Assembly: GCA_020881915.1 (NCBI GenBank)
Contig: JAJFPB010000004.1
Location: 1,488,001 to 1,552,000, forward strand
Origin: Paramyrothecium sp. XJ0827
Taxonomy: Eukaryota > Ascomycota > Sordariomycetes > Hypocreales > Stachybotryaceae
DNA length: 64,000 nucleotides
Direction: 5' to 3'
The notes beneath the pieces were generated by a model that saw nothing but the letters and a program-made list of their open reading frames with translations, was not told the DNA's origin and made no database searches. Position 1 is the first letter of the stretch; the number at the start of each line of letters is the position of its first letter. The position numbers were made by a program, and so were the translations under genes. This document shows, piece by piece, positions 10,148 through 22,302 of the stretch.

Positions 10148-13100
10148 ATGAGGGTCGCCATTCGGGAGCAGCTCGCCGCCCTCGTCCTCTTCCTCGTTCT
10201 TCTTAGTCTCTGCATCGTCTCTGTCCCAACATGGATCTACGTTAATGACTTTGTCCGCAAGGTCGAGTCCGACGGCCTTGCCTTGACTGCCTCGCTCAAA
10301 TCTTCCCGAATCACCGCCGAGGTCGAGCTCATCCAGACGAGCTGCTACACCATCTCCTCGCGTCTGCTCATCCAACAAAACCTTCAAAACTTCTACACCG
10401 CAGGCGAGACTGATTGGGATCGGGCCCGCGAGGATCTCGGTAGCGCCCTCAGCGTCAGTCGTTCGACTGGCCTCCTGCAAGCTCGCCTGTATTCCCGGAA
10501 CACCACTGGCGCCACTAACCGAGGCCTCCTCAACGTCACGGCCACCAATGTTTCTGAGGTCGTTCTACCCTACAACAGACCAGATGGCTCTCCTGCCGTG
10601 ATTGGCGACACTGATTACGGTTACCCGCCCTCGCTGTTCCCCAATATTACCTACGTGGACCTCGAAATGGTCAACCCAATCCGACGCAATACAACCGCCT
10701 ACGCCGCCGAAGCATTTGAAGGTGTACGCATCTACCAAAATGGCGGTCTTCTTCTGGGGCCGCTCGTCCTGAATTCGACTGCCGCGCTCCTGTCCATTAC
10801 TGTGCCGGTGAGAGACAACGGGGATACCTTCATACTGGGCTACATGACCATTGTGGCACTGGCCTCTTCTCTTGTCGATATTCGGGACTCTCGCGAGGGA
10901 TTGGGCCACACAGGCATGGTTCTCGTTGTAGGCCCAACGAATCCATGGAACCGTTTCGAACCCGGCTTGCCTGCTAGCAACAGCACCTACGTACCTGACA
11001 GGGACGCTTTTGGCGAGTCCGACGTGAACTTCGTTCTTCCCCCCGTCGAGCCTTCAAACGTGTCTCCGCGACACAAGTATGGCTATGAGCAGAGCGATAA
11101 CGCCTTCCAGGTCAGAGACTATCCTGCTGTGCTTGATGCTTTGACCGAGCAGATACCAAGCGTCAACAACGCGAGTGCAATGCTGAGCACGCACAACGAA
11201 CTGGGCCACAAGGTCGCCGTTGGCTTCGCGCGTACACAAACGCCCTTGGTCAACTGGACCATTATCGTTGAGAAGGACAGGAGTGAGGCTTACGAGCCAA
11301 TAATCACCTTGAGGAACATATTGCTTGGCACCGTTTTCGGCACTGCGGGCTTCATCATGCTCCTTATCATCCCTTGCGCACACCTGAGCGTCAAACCAAT
11401 CCGGAAGCTTAAGGAGGCGACAGAGAAGTCAGTGAATCCGCCAGGCTACGAAGATCATTCGTTCGATTCCGATTTGGACGAAGAGCTACCAGGCTCGGCC
11501 CCAGTATCCCACAAGTCTAAAAAGGGCTTCGTCACCTCGCTTGTTCGCCGAATACGAAAGCGCCACAAGCGCCCCTTGTCTGATCGTGATGCTGCGCGGC
11601 GCATGTTTAAGATCCCAGGCAAGGTGGAGGATGGCAAACATTATATCACCGATGAGTTAACTGAACTAACGGGAACGTTCAATGACATGAGCGAGGAACT
11701 TGTCAAACAATACATGTCCCTCGAGGAAAGAGTTGCCGAGAGAACGAAAGAGCTCGAGGAGAGTAAGAAGGCGGCCGAGGCGGCCAACGAGAGCAAGACT
11801 TTGTTCATTGCCAACATCTCACACGAACTAAAAACTCCCCTCAACGGCATTCTGGGCATGTGCGCCGTTTGCATGGAGGAAACTGATGTCTTGCGGATTA
11901 AGCAATCTTTGAAGACATTGTACAAGTCAGGTGATCTTCTCCTTCATTTGTTGGAGGACCTCTTGAGCTTCTCCAAGAATCAGATCGGACAACAACTTAA
12001 CCTAGAGCTACGGGAATTTCGACTTGGCGATATCCGTTCGCAAATCCTAACCATCTTCGACAAGCAGATTCGCGAGGGGAGGATCGATTTCTCAGTCAAG
12101 TTTACCGGAAGCGTGCAAGATGTTGACCTTGAGCTCAACAGCAGCCCCGAGCGCTATGTACCTGAGACTAGGCTGCCAGCACTAGGCCCGCCGGGTACCG
12201 GTCGATTGAAGGACATGTGCTTATGGGGAGATCAGCATCGAATACTCCAGGTCATTATCAATCTGGTCAGCAACAGTCTGAAGTTCACACCCCCAGGCGG
12301 CAAGGTTGAGGTACGTATCAAGTGTCTTGGGGAGGATGAAGCAGAGAAGCCCGAAGATGAGAGCCGTGCATCTTCTCTGTCCAGAAACTCGCGGACCGGG
12401 CGTCCGCGTCAAAGAGGCGGGTCCAGCTCAACCCATTCTGGAAACTCTACCGGGAGAAACTCCGGGAGCCGTTACAAGGGCGGCGGCACGGCCCTGTCCA
12501 TTAACCCAATGGATCCCAAAGCGACACCACATGTCCATATTCGGGAAAGGTCTCCCACACCACCACCTCCGGGCGCCAGATCCTACCTGTTTGAATTCGA
12601 GGTCCAAGACACAGGCCCTGGTATCCCAGAGCACATGCAGCAAAAAGTCTTTGAGCCGTTCGTACAAGGCGACTTGGGTCTCAGCAAGAAGTTTGGTGGC
12701 ACAGGACTGGGTCTTAGCATTTGCCACCAGCTGGCGGGTCTCATGGGTGGTTCAATAGGACTGCAAAGCACTATTGGCGTCGGTACCACGTTCACTATGC
12801 ATATACCGCTCAAATATGTGAAGGAGAGGTGAGTTGGGCCAACTTGTACTTGCCTACAGGCCAAGTGTGTGCTGACATTGAATCCACAGAGCATCTAGCA
12901 CAGCGTCGAGTAGCATCAAGTCACGGCCGCCGAGCGTAGACGCCATCGACGGGGACAGCCAACGCAAAGCTCTCAATGGGCCAAAGCCTAATGGTGACAG
13001 CAATCCCGCGAGCGTCCTCAATCCGCAACCGCGCCTTGTTGGTCTAAGCCAGCCATTCTTCGCAGCTGATCCGACTCCAGCGCACAAAAGTGCAGAAGAG

Positions 13101-13676
13101 AAACTAGCCGAGATAGACAGGGCTATGGCCAATAAAATTGGCCAAGGCAAGCTCCGCGTTCTGGTTGCAGACGACAACTCTACCAATATCGAAGTTGTCA
13201 GTCGCATGCTTAAGTTGGAAGATGTCTATGACGTGACCATTGCAAAGGACGGCCAAGAGGCGTATGATCTTGTCAAAGCAACTATGGAGAAGAACGGCTC
13301 ATTTGATGTCATTTTTATGGACGTCCAGATGCCGAATCTGGATGGCTTGCAGAGCACGAGGCTCATTCGCGAGATGGGCTACACATATCCCATTGTCGCC
13401 CTCACAGCGTTTTCTGAAGAGAGCAATGTCAAGGAGTGTATAGATTCAGGCATGGACGAGTTCCTTGCCAAACCCATTCGACGCCCGGCACTGAAACAGG
13501 TTCTCAAGAAATTCGCGACGATTCCTGAGGAACCCGAGGTGGCGAGCGTGGTGACTAGAAGGAACACCATGGAAAACGAGAAGAGCTCGACTCAAAACCA
13601 CGCCATCAAGATGAATGGCAACGGCCCGAATCATGAGTCACTATCGACCAACGGAGCCCCGAAGGAGAAGTCTTAA
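10148..13676 (+). CDS. sln1: Sln1-type hybrid histidine kinase
   Basis: Two exons: 10148-12828 and 12890-13676. A 61-nt intron (GTGAGT donor, GCTGAC branch, CACAG acceptor) joins phase 2 into 1155 aa. The order is: N-terminal membrane segment (about 5-27), extracellular sensor with many NxS/T sites (about 28-388), second membrane segment (about 389-415), linker with a basic segment, coiled coil ending in the phosphorylation site with His559 ([11 protein letters not shown]), ATPase with N and G boxes (DTGPGIP from Asp821, then GTGLGLSI), and a receiver domain with phospho-acceptor Asp1038 ([11 protein letters not shown]). This is the architecture of yeast Sln1, the osmosensor that feeds Ypd1-Ssk1 and the HOG MAPK pathway. 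An in-frame ATG at 10076 would add 24 residues before the first membrane segment; 10148 fits the family better. It faces MAF1 tail to tail. Confidence 0.94.
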
Positions 13677-15350
13677 GACATCCTCCTTCTACTTGAAAGA
13701 TTTTTCAGTCATCGACGCAGCACACTTCGCCTGTCACCACCCATTCCCCTCACTTTAGTGTTTTGTCCTTCACTAGAGCAGATGGAAGCACCATCGATCA
13801 TCGAGACCTCTCCTTGACCTAGATTTCCCAGCCACATTCTTGCACCGACACTTTTTCTAATTGGCTTCTTCTTTTCTCTTCTTCACTCGGCGAACCAGGC
13901 GTTTACTATTGCCAGCGAGGGACATGATGGCTACGGGTTTGCATTTACGACTATTGGCTTTATTTTTTCACATAACTTTTTTACTTGTCCCATCTTCCGC
14001 GCGACAGGGCTCTTTTAGGAAGCCGTCCGCATGGCTTTCAAATTCGCTTCGGCCTACAGCCTTAGGCGCGGTCTATTGTATACAGTGAGCGCATTCTTTT
14101 TCCCCCGGTCTGTTCTGTTCAAAACAGGAGGGAGGACATTTGATGAAGGATCATGGCGAGTCTGGTTTTCACCAAGACTTGGAAAAAAAGGGTTGACATT
14201 GTCAGTTAGCGACATGATAAAAGGGGGGGGGCCACCTACTGTCTTAGGCGACACTGCTTGTCGCCGGTGGGCCGAAGGAGGTTGGGAGATTATAGTCGGT
14301 GTGACTCTGAAGCATACCTGAGATAGGTTGAAATGGGAACAGTCGCTTCAATAATAGCTCGATTGGAAGCACGGTGACAATCTGAACGTTAACCTTTTGA
14401 TGACGAACACCTTGCAATGATTGATCAACGCATCACGAGGAAGCGCTCGCAATACGTAATTCGTAATATGTGGCATGCCATTTCAATTGTAAATAAGCAA
14501 ACTGGTATCAAAAAGACCTCGTATGCGTTCAATAACACAAAAGATAGAAAATATCAAAGACGGTTTGAGATGTTGGCCCAGCCTCGTCCCCTCCCTTCAA
14601 CAAGATATTCTCCTCCGTAAATCATATGTGATCGTTTCCGCGCCGTATCCACGGCGCCCGCCTTGTCCTCTATGTAAAGCACCCCAGCCCGGTGCCCCTT
14701 ACCACCGTTAATCCAGTAATTGATGCCTTCTTCCCGCCGAAATTCGTGTTCGCCTGAGAACCCACCTGTGGAGGTGAGGTGACGAAAGATGAGCCAAATA
14801 TAGGACCGAAAAGCCATAAGGAAAAGAGAAGGACATAAAAAAAAACAAGCTCAGAAGGTGAAACAAGACATGGAAGGAGAGGTGCCCGGCGCCACCTCAG
14901 GGTGTGACGACTGGCAAAGATCAGTCTTGCCGGCTCATGCAGAGCGGCCGAAGTCAAAGCACACAGTGTGACCTTCACCACCGAAGGCTCCGTTCGCAAC
15001 GCCAGCGACGCAGTTCTCAGCCGCTCTCACCGACTGGAAGGAACCTAGTGCGCCATGCTAATTGAGCAATATTATAGCAATAAGGTAAACCGATAGAGCT
15101 GCAAAGCTATGAAAGGAATGATGGTGTTGAGAATCCTCCGAAGCGTGTGATAAGTCATAGTTGATATGGTTATGTTGTCACGTCGCATTGATGGAGGCAA
15201 CGTGTTTGACGGGAATTGGCTGTCTCCGAGTCTCCGAGTCAAAACCCAGGAGCGCGAAATGATGCAAAACAGAAGCGATGGCGACATTCATCTCCGCACG
15301 GCGCAAAATACGAACTCCAGGCTCGTCGGTAGATATGAGGCAGGGGTCGC
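13677..15350. other. Intergenic between convergent SLN1 and MAF1, 1.7 kb
   Basis: These are two facing 3' flanks. The sequence is AT-rich in places (14340-14560) and includes a 9-G run at 14223-14231. Open frames on either strand are short and lack splice or domain support. I see no RNA gene. Confidence 0.55.
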
Positions 15351-16426
15351 TTAGATTTCCATTCGGCCTGCAATGTCCTCAGACATGAGGCGATCGTGGC
15401 CTTTGCGCAGCACCTCGTCATCCTCAATCTCTTCATCATCCTCGTAGTAATCATCATCAGAATACAAGACGAGATCCCCATCGTCACCACGGTTCCAGTA
15501 TAAACCGTCGTCGTTGAATCCGTCTTCGTCATCGGGGGGAGGGACCAGCTCAGCGTCTCGGTCGCCCAACCAGTACTTTGCGCGCTTTGAGGCTCCTTGA
15601 TCAAAGTCGGGCTGTCTTTTGTTATGCGACACTTGAGTGGGCCTTAGTGTCGGACTTTGTGATGAAATGACTGGTACCACGCGCACGTAGAGGTAGGCAA
15701 CGCGCTTCAGAGCGCGGTTAAAGAAGAAATAGTGTGCCGCCCAAATGGCGCTTTCGTCTTCCTCAAAGGGGTCAACGTCTGGATTGTAGCTGAAAATGGT
15801 GCACTCATTAAGACGCATTTCTTTGTCAATCAAGGACCAACAATGAGGGCCCCATACTGAGTTAGAATCGCTGTCTAGGGAGGAACTAAATGATTTGGCC
15901 TCAAAACCGGGCCGGACATTCTGTAGGATGGAATCCAGGTTGACCATGACGCGTCGCAAGTTCTTTTGGCGCTTGAAATCGCCGGGCCGCAGCACGTGCG
16001 AGAAGTCGTAGTGGGGATGCGAGGCGTTGAGTGTCGCGATGAGGTATGCGAAAGTCCGGCGACTTGAAAGCTCAGACAATGGACCAAAAGCGCTCGAGTG
16101 GGAGAATAGCTGCATGCTAGGGGAGGTCGCTAGCATGTGTTCGCGCTCCGGAGGTGACAGGCTGGCACCAAGCTTCAGCAGTGCCGCATGTTGAGAGCTC
16201 AGATCCTTGTCTATACTCCGATAGAGTTTCTTGTCGGATCCGGTCGATTTGGTTGTGTACAGGTCGCAGCCGCCGGTAACATGACAGTCTGGCGTGTTGT
16301 AATTGAGAGCGCTCGTCACCGCCTCGAAATCTTGCACGGGTAGGTACTGGGGGACGTTAACATCAAATACAAAGGCGGTAGCGTTACGCCAGACGCTCGG
16401 CGCAGCTTGATACGACGTACCTTCAT
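15351..16426 (-). CDS. maf1: MAF1, repressor of RNA polymerase III
   Basis: Two exons on the minus strand: 16421-16426 (ATGAAG, only Met-Lys) and 15351-16346. A 74-nt intron (GTACGT donor, CCCCCAG acceptor) joins them in phase 0 to give 333 aa starting MKYLPVQDFEAVTSALN. The Maf1 signatures are present: TPDCHVTGGCDLYTTK near the N-terminus, the central WSLIDKEM segment and the FSYNPDVDPFEED region. The C-terminus is a long acidic tail (DDDYYEDDEEIEDDE). Maf1 binds Pol III under stress or nutrient limitation and shuts down tRNA and 5S transcription. TOR/PKA-linked phosphorylation controls it in yeast. The tiny first exon matters, because without it the frame has no ATG at the conserved N-terminus. 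Yeast MAF1 also carries an intron close to its start codon, as far as I recall. Confidence 0.94.
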
Positions 16427-18546
16427 TTTCGCGGTTGTTGCAAGGTTGCGCAATTGTGCGATATGTGGCCAGGCGGGAGCAATGTCGCGTTAGGGATCAA
16501 AGACGATGGGCGGGTTCCTTGGAGTTGGCGATGCACAAGGGGATAATGGACCGGAGCGCGTGTCGGTGAATGGTGGAGTACACGATTGCGTCAGCGGACC
16601 GACCGGACAGCGACCACAATGATCAGGTATTTGGAGTATCCGGAGATTGCGGGAAGCCGTAGAAGAAAGAGTTACTTGGGCGGAGGCGAAAGCGAGTATT
16701 CGCCGGAGTTGGCTGCAACGTATCGCGCTGAAGCTCCAAAATGGACGGATCGTCGGTTGGGTGTTCAATGTCGGTATGCCGGGGTGGGAGGAGAGCGAGC
16801 GCGGGTGGGTGACTGAGCAGGGGTGATCAGGTTGCGCTGTTGTTTCGAGGCCCTGTGATACGGTCGAGTGATGACTTTTGGAAGCCAGACGGCGCGTCTA
16901 GCAGTTCTGAGGGCAGGGAGACATTGCTCTCGACGAATGCGTTGGGGGGTGGTGTCGAGGGTTTTGGTGGTGAAAGGTAAAGGAAACAGGGAAGCCAGCA
17001 GGGTACGGGAGCGATGATTTGTGATGGCGGTTGTTGGGTGCTGCGCCTGCAAGGTGGGCAGTTACCTTCAAAGGTAAGTTAAGCTACCTAGTACCTTTAA
17101 CGTGCTGCATAAGGTAGTGAGGGGGTTCCTTCCGGGGGAGGGTCCCTGAGGTGATGGCAAGGTGAGGCCAAGCGTCAGCTGGCAAGGTACCCCTCGGTCA
17201 GTAATGGCGGGCCAGTGACCTTGCGATAAGCAGAGCATGGGGCGCAACCTCAGCTGATATCGGGAATGGTGGCCGGAAGGCAGCGGACACCGGGAAGAGG
17301 GAACGCGACAAGGAGGGAGAGGAGAGGGGAGGGGGGGATGGTTAGCTGCGTGGGGGTGGTGCTGTATTAGGTTCAATTAGTGAGGTTGCTTTGGAGTATG
17401 CTGATTCCGAGCGCTGGCCGTGGCACTGCATTGAATGACGATCAGTCCATGCTCAAGCGGGGAGAACTGGCAGGTCAGGAATGGAACACAAGCGATTGCG
17501 GAAGGGGTCAATCCATTTTCTTGTTCTGCTTCAGTGATATAAACGTTGAACGGACTGCATCTTTCGATTTTTATCTTATCAGATTTTCTCAGTTTCTTTC
17601 CTCTCGGCGGAAACAGGAAAGTCACCCGCAGACATGACATCTCCCGTGTGCTGGCGTGCGTGGGTCGGAGCTTTGTTGGTCTCGTAGTCTGCCACCTGTG
17701 TTCGCTTCGGCGCCGTTCATTGGGGCGTCCGGTTTCGCGCCAATTCTGCCCTCGCGGCGAATAAGGTGAGGAGCCGCTACCACGGGATGATCTTGGAGGC
17801 CATCTTGTATCGCGAGGTTGAAACGCACGACCTTGCGACGCGACATTGATGCGGTCATCGTTTCCTTGTTTGCTAATGCGCTGCTTTGCCCAGTCTCGGG
17901 CTATCACAGTAGATGACCCTTCACGTCCAGGTCAGACTACCGGCAACCAGGCATCCTCCGCGCCTGGTAGTTTCTCCGAGCGCCCACTCTGCGTCCAGAT
18001 TCGCCTACCCATGGCCCATGAAGTCGACATGACCTGGTCGGCAAAACCTGGCCCGCCCAGGTTGTTATTGTCGTCGGCATCCCTTGCCGCAGTCCTCTGC
18101 GTCCGGCGTTTCTATATCACTACTGTTCTGAACTGGCCTCTTGTATGAAGTGAAGAGGGTGGTTTTCCACCCTCCAAGATCTATGCACAAAGCCCAAACC
18201 AGCTCCAGACACGGTCCCGAATCATATTTCATCGGACCCCATCCTTCAGCCACGTCTTCTCTCCCCAATGGAGAGATGCTCAGCTTCCTGAGTCTTAACC
18301 ATATATCTTTTCCGTGCCGTCCCTGGGTTGGGTTCGTCAAACTAGTCCCGCATTCTCGAGCTCTCGCACGATACCGTCGGGGTCCTGTTGTTTTATTTAT
18401 TAGTATCCGTTCTGCACCTCGTATCCACCTCTTGCTTGGCCTTTGCCTCTGGTTTCCACTTGGGGGGTACAGGGGGGTGAGCCGTATGTAATTCGTTCGA
18501 GTATGTACGATCGAGCTTGGACGTATTTTGTGGTTGTATCGACACG
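16427..18546. other. Intergenic: MAF1 upstream / sigma adaptin downstream, 2.1 kb
   Basis: Both neighbours are on the minus strand. The MAF1-proximal half is G-rich on the plus strand and contains TACCTT-type words around 17062-17120, including an inverted pair. The minus-strand open frame at 17377-17907 has arginine-rich, low-information sequence and is not supported as a gene. Confidence 0.5.
17062..17077. repeat. Inverted TTACCTT/AAGGTAA pair
   Basis: TTACCTT (17062-17068), two bases, then AAGGTAA (17071-17077): two perfect 7-bp arms facing each other. Further copies of the half-site follow (TACCT at about 17085-17098, AAGGTA at 17111). The site lies in the DNA upstream of MAF1. The same half-site recurs in several other intergenic regions of the window. 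Confidence 0.6.
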
Positions 18547-19363
18547 TTACATCAGTTTTGTAACTTCGTCCTCAACCTTTAAGGTGCAGAAGGCTCGACG
18601 TCAGCACCAATGTCGGCTCGGCTCGGGGTCATGCGGAAAGTGGGCTTGAAGGCTTCTCCAGCTGATAACGGGCAGTAACAACCGAAGGACCCAGTAAGGG
18701 GGGGGGGGAATGCAAGAGGAAGTGCGCAAATTACGACGTAGGGCTACGTACCTCCATGTCTTCCAATGAGTCTTGCTGTCCAATGCATCGAAGAACGTTC
18801 TTTTTACTGCTTTCTTGCAGCTCGCCAGCGAGCAGGAGTTCGTCCAAGATGTAGTATGCTTTGGTAAAGGAGAAGATGATGTCTAGCTCGCAAACATTGC
18901 CGTAGTATTTGTCCATCTGCTCGACGTATCGATGGATAATCTCGAGGGTGATGAGTTCGTTATCCTCGGATGAACAGCCGGCGATGAAGAAAAGCGATGC
19001 ATATCTCCTGTAGACAATCTTGGTATCTGTTGGAGAAGAGGAGTGAGCATCAGCGCAAAGGGACTGGCCGAAAGGGGTCACGAACCCTTATACTCGAGGA
19101 AATTGCACATGCGAGTTCGGCGAGCCAGGACGAGCTGCGAGACATCCTTCACGATCTTGGCTTTGTCCTTGGGCGAGAGCGTGGTGAACCATTTCGCGAG
19201 GCGCTGGGGTTGTGTGTGAGCTTCATGGAGTCGAACAACGTGTATCATTCTGGCAACTTACCACCTTGCCCTGGCGGGACAGGAGGATGAGATAACTGGA
19301 GGTACACCATCAGCACAACGATAGGGGTCGGAGAGTGTTCGACGAGACGTACTGAATGGCCAT
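18547..19363 (-). CDS. aps1: AP-1 clathrin adaptor, sigma subunit
   Basis: Five exons on the minus strand: 19353-19363, 19262-19295, 19086-19203, 18752-19026 and 18547-18576. Introns are 57, 58, 59 and 175 nt; all phases agree, giving 155 aa, the usual length. The product starts [15 protein letters not shown], continues [14 protein letters not shown], contains [18 protein letters not shown], and ends [11 protein letters not shown]. This is the small chain of the clathrin adaptor AP-1, a longin-like fold working at the trans-Golgi and endosomes and helping to recognise dileucine signals. The last exon (30 nt) follows a CTGAC branch site near 18597 and an AAAG acceptor. Reading through intron 4 instead would end the protein at MEVRSPTS. 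That intron carries an 11-base C run (G on the plus strand, 18698-18708). Confidence 0.93.
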
Positions 19364-21031
19364 GATGGCGAGTAAAGGAGCTAGGGAGAGAACAGAGTCG
19401 GTGGGGACTGGTCAAGGAATTCTTGTCTGTGGGAAATCACGAAACGAGGCTGGTAGCTTTCGTTCTAGGTGGGTGGGTGACGAGCAAGTGGGAAAGGCGA
19501 GTGGGGGTGGGAGAACGGTTGATGACAGAGCAGCCCTCAGTGAACCAGTAACAAATTGCTCCTCTCCAAGAGCGGTAAAGTCCCCTGCCGTACCTCTGTA
19601 CCTCAGCGAGAGAACAGCAAGACTGCAAAAAAGGACACTCTATGAAAGTATCTTGCCTTTCTATCTCTTTCCCAAGATATCGTGTAATAAACGTGTATGG
19701 CTTATTTCTACTATTTGACTCTTCACAGCATAATTGAACCTTTGAACATTTTTCAAGTCACAAATTGGATGTGTCTTTGGGCCAAGGAGCTTCACAGTCT
19801 TACTTTTTCTGTCACCCACTTGGGTGCCTTCGAGACCTGAAACTGCACCACTTCTGGCGACAATACACGAAAAATTGTAGGCAAACCCGCGGTCTTTTAC
19901 TTTCTCGCTGCTTTTGTTACCACCTGAACTTCACAATGTGCATGTGACACAACACCAATTCTCCTAACCTATGTCACCCCTATTCCTAGCAGGAACTGCT
20001 TATACGGCATAGGTCTCCTTCGAACAAACCACTTGCCAGGCTTTCGTGCCATTCTCAACCCGGCATGGATGGTTCATGGCCAGTTCAGCGTTCATGAGGA
20101 ATCTGAATGAAGAATCCCTTGGCGCGAATGCTTGTTGCCTCGAAATTTGAGGGTCCAACAAGTCCGATGCAAGTCGGTGGCAAGGATGCTCCAAAGACGT
20201 CAACAACTTGTAATATTGTTAACGACGAACTTGGCGTCACATTCTCTTGAAAGACCGATCAGACGTCTGCACGATACACTGTCTATGCAGTAATTATGCT
20301 CTTCTTAGCATACCTAGCCTGGGGGAGGTATGCTAGATACCTACCTACCTACCTACCTACCTATCTACTTGGGCATTTGCGCATTGAAAGAATATCAGGT
20401 AGACAATACACTGCCTGTGACAACTTGTGTATAGGTAGGATCAGATCTCCAAACCCGAAATGCCGAGGACCAAAGCCAAGACGCTGCCCTCCACGCGCGC
20501 CCACTGCACATGGTACCTGCTACTTCGAGATGGAGGGGCAGCGCGCAAGGTGTTTGGACCCCCGCGGCTGTGGGCATCCCTGATATCACGCCCAACATGT
20601 CGAGGATATCATCACGTACCTGGATTACGTTGCTTTGCGCCCGGCTCCTCACCCGCTAGTGTAAGCGGAGCCGTATGATTGCTCATCCGATATTGTGCAA
20701 CCACTGTATAGCAAGCGGTTGAGCAATGGGGCTCCAAGATCGCGCAACCATTGCGCGGGCGCCCAGCCGATGCTTTGCCTTCCCTCGCTTTTTCTTAGCA
20801 CTCTCCATACTAGTATCGTTGTTGCGGCTTAAGCGCCCTTCCTTCGACGACCTTTAAAGCCCGAAGCTAAATTCCCACTCCCGCATTCTTTTTCCCATTA
20901 CTAGCCGGCTTACCTCGTGCTCCCCGTACTCCAACTGGCGCATCCGGCTTCGGCTCGTCGCTGAAATTTTCGCTTCGTCGTCGTCTTGCCACACTTCGAC
21001 ATTGCATCCTTCTCATGTATCATTGCCCACC
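19364..21031. other. Intergenic between divergent APS1 and GCL modifier genes, 1.7 kb
   Basis: This is a shared upstream region for two divergently transcribed genes. It contains a (TACC)n microsatellite at about 20336-20362 and other TACCT words just upstream of it. No open frame here shows introns, domains or a convincing start. I see no RNA gene. Confidence 0.55.
20336..20362. repeat. (CTAC/TACC)n microsatellite
   Basis: A short tandem run of the tetranucleotide CTAC/TACC, about six units. It is flanked upstream by further TACCT/AGGTA words at 20310-20330. It lies in the divergent promoter of APS1 and the GCL modifier gene. Confidence 0.85.
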
Positions 21032-22098
21032 ATGACGAAGCTCGTTCTCTCCACGGGGTATGTGCCTTCGGTTGTTGCCCGCCTTCCTTTTCCTCTTCGC
21101 CGGCTCGCGACCAGCGACCCAGACCCCCTCCGCTTCATAGGTCCGCTTATTCATGCTAATTGACTTTTTGCAGCAATGTCATGTCCGCCGGTCCCTCGGT
21201 GATCCGAAGGTCTGGCTCGAACCGATCCAATCTCGAACTCGTCAACTCGCTGCGCGACAACTTCGCCGCCGCCCAGGAGGACTACGCGTTTCTTGCGCCG
21301 TACACTAATGGTGTCATAAACGGCACGGCGAACGGCAACCACGCTACCCCACCGAAGAATCCGATCGATTCGTGGACCGAGCGGGACGGACAGGTGCTAT
21401 ACATCCCTCGTATTAACTGGGATGGCGCCGGTTTGCGCGAGGACGCCGGAGAATACGAGATTACCGTGAAGCTGTTCCTCTTGCCGAACACGCCCGTCAG
21501 TGAGCGCGAGGTCTACGCCAAGGAAGCCCTTGAGCTGGTCATGAAGGAGTTGCGCATCAAGTCTGTGGATCTGCTCGTGGTGTCTTTCCCTGGCATGTCG
21601 TTCGAGGGCAACTGCGAGTGGGAAGCGGACAAGATCAACGCTCAGCAAGGAAACATTGACGAGGAGGTTGAGACTTGGAAGGTGCTTGAGTCTCTACACT
21701 CGTCGGGGCTGGTCAAGCGACTTGGCGTGGCCGAGTTTGGCAGCGAAAAGCTTCGCGCTTTCCTGGACAGGGTGTCGATCCACCCTTCTGTCGACCAGAT
21801 CAACCTCAAAGATTGCTGCAACGTGCCTCCACCGTTGAAGAAACTGGCGACAGAAGTAGGGATTGAACTCAATGTTCACACGGACTCTACGGACATTCTG
21901 CCTCGCGGTACTCTGAGGGAACTCCTCAGCAACGGTTCGCAAGGAAATGGGATCCTTGCTGAAAGCAGCAACGGCAGTAATGGTCTCCAGGGTGAGATCA
22001 CCCCTCAGTGGGTGGTGCGCTACATGGCTTTTGTTCGCGATCGAGGTGTTATTGAAAACAAGGGTTACTTTGCTGCGGCAGAGTTGCAGGAGGCATAA
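21032..22098 (+). CDS. Glutamate-cysteine ligase modifier-like subunit (aldo-keto reductase fold)
   Basis: Two exons: 21032-21057 and 21174-22098. The 116-nt intron (GTATGT donor, TTTGCAG acceptor) restores the frame as MTKLVLSTGNVMSAGPS and gives 316 aa. The central part carries the features of glutamate-cysteine ligase modifier proteins, which are aldo-keto-reductase relatives: SVDLLVVSFPGMSF, a WKVLESLHSSGLVKRLGV segment, VDQINLKDCCNVPPPL, and a GIELNVHTDSTDILP segment where animal GCLM has its THNDP region. In animals the modifier raises the affinity of the catalytic subunit for glutamate and relieves glutathione feedback. A similar role here is inferred. There is an Asn/Gly/Ser-rich insertion before the C-terminus. 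It converges on BUD32, with only about 200 bp between the stops. Confidence 0.82.
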
Positions 22099-22302
22099 CT
22101 CCTGTCACCCAGGAAACTTTGCGTCACTTGGTTTAACACATAGAGGACATGTTCACATCCTTTTGGTTTGGGCTACAGCAGCGAGCATGATGATACGGAG
22201 TTACACCATATATCTATTGGTCGAGGAATTTCTGATTATCCGATTTTTATTTTACTATTTAGAGAATTCTTATTCTTGCTTTTTAGTCGGAGTAAGGGCT
22301 GC

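Noticed and set aside
17377..17907. Minus-strand 176-aa open frame between sigma adaptin and MAF1
   Set aside because: Arg/Pro-rich low-information sequence with no domain or intron support; it looks random.
20336..20362. (TACC)n run considered as a telomere-like repeat
   Set aside because: Fungal telomeres are TTAGGG arrays; this is a short internal tetranucleotide microsatellite.
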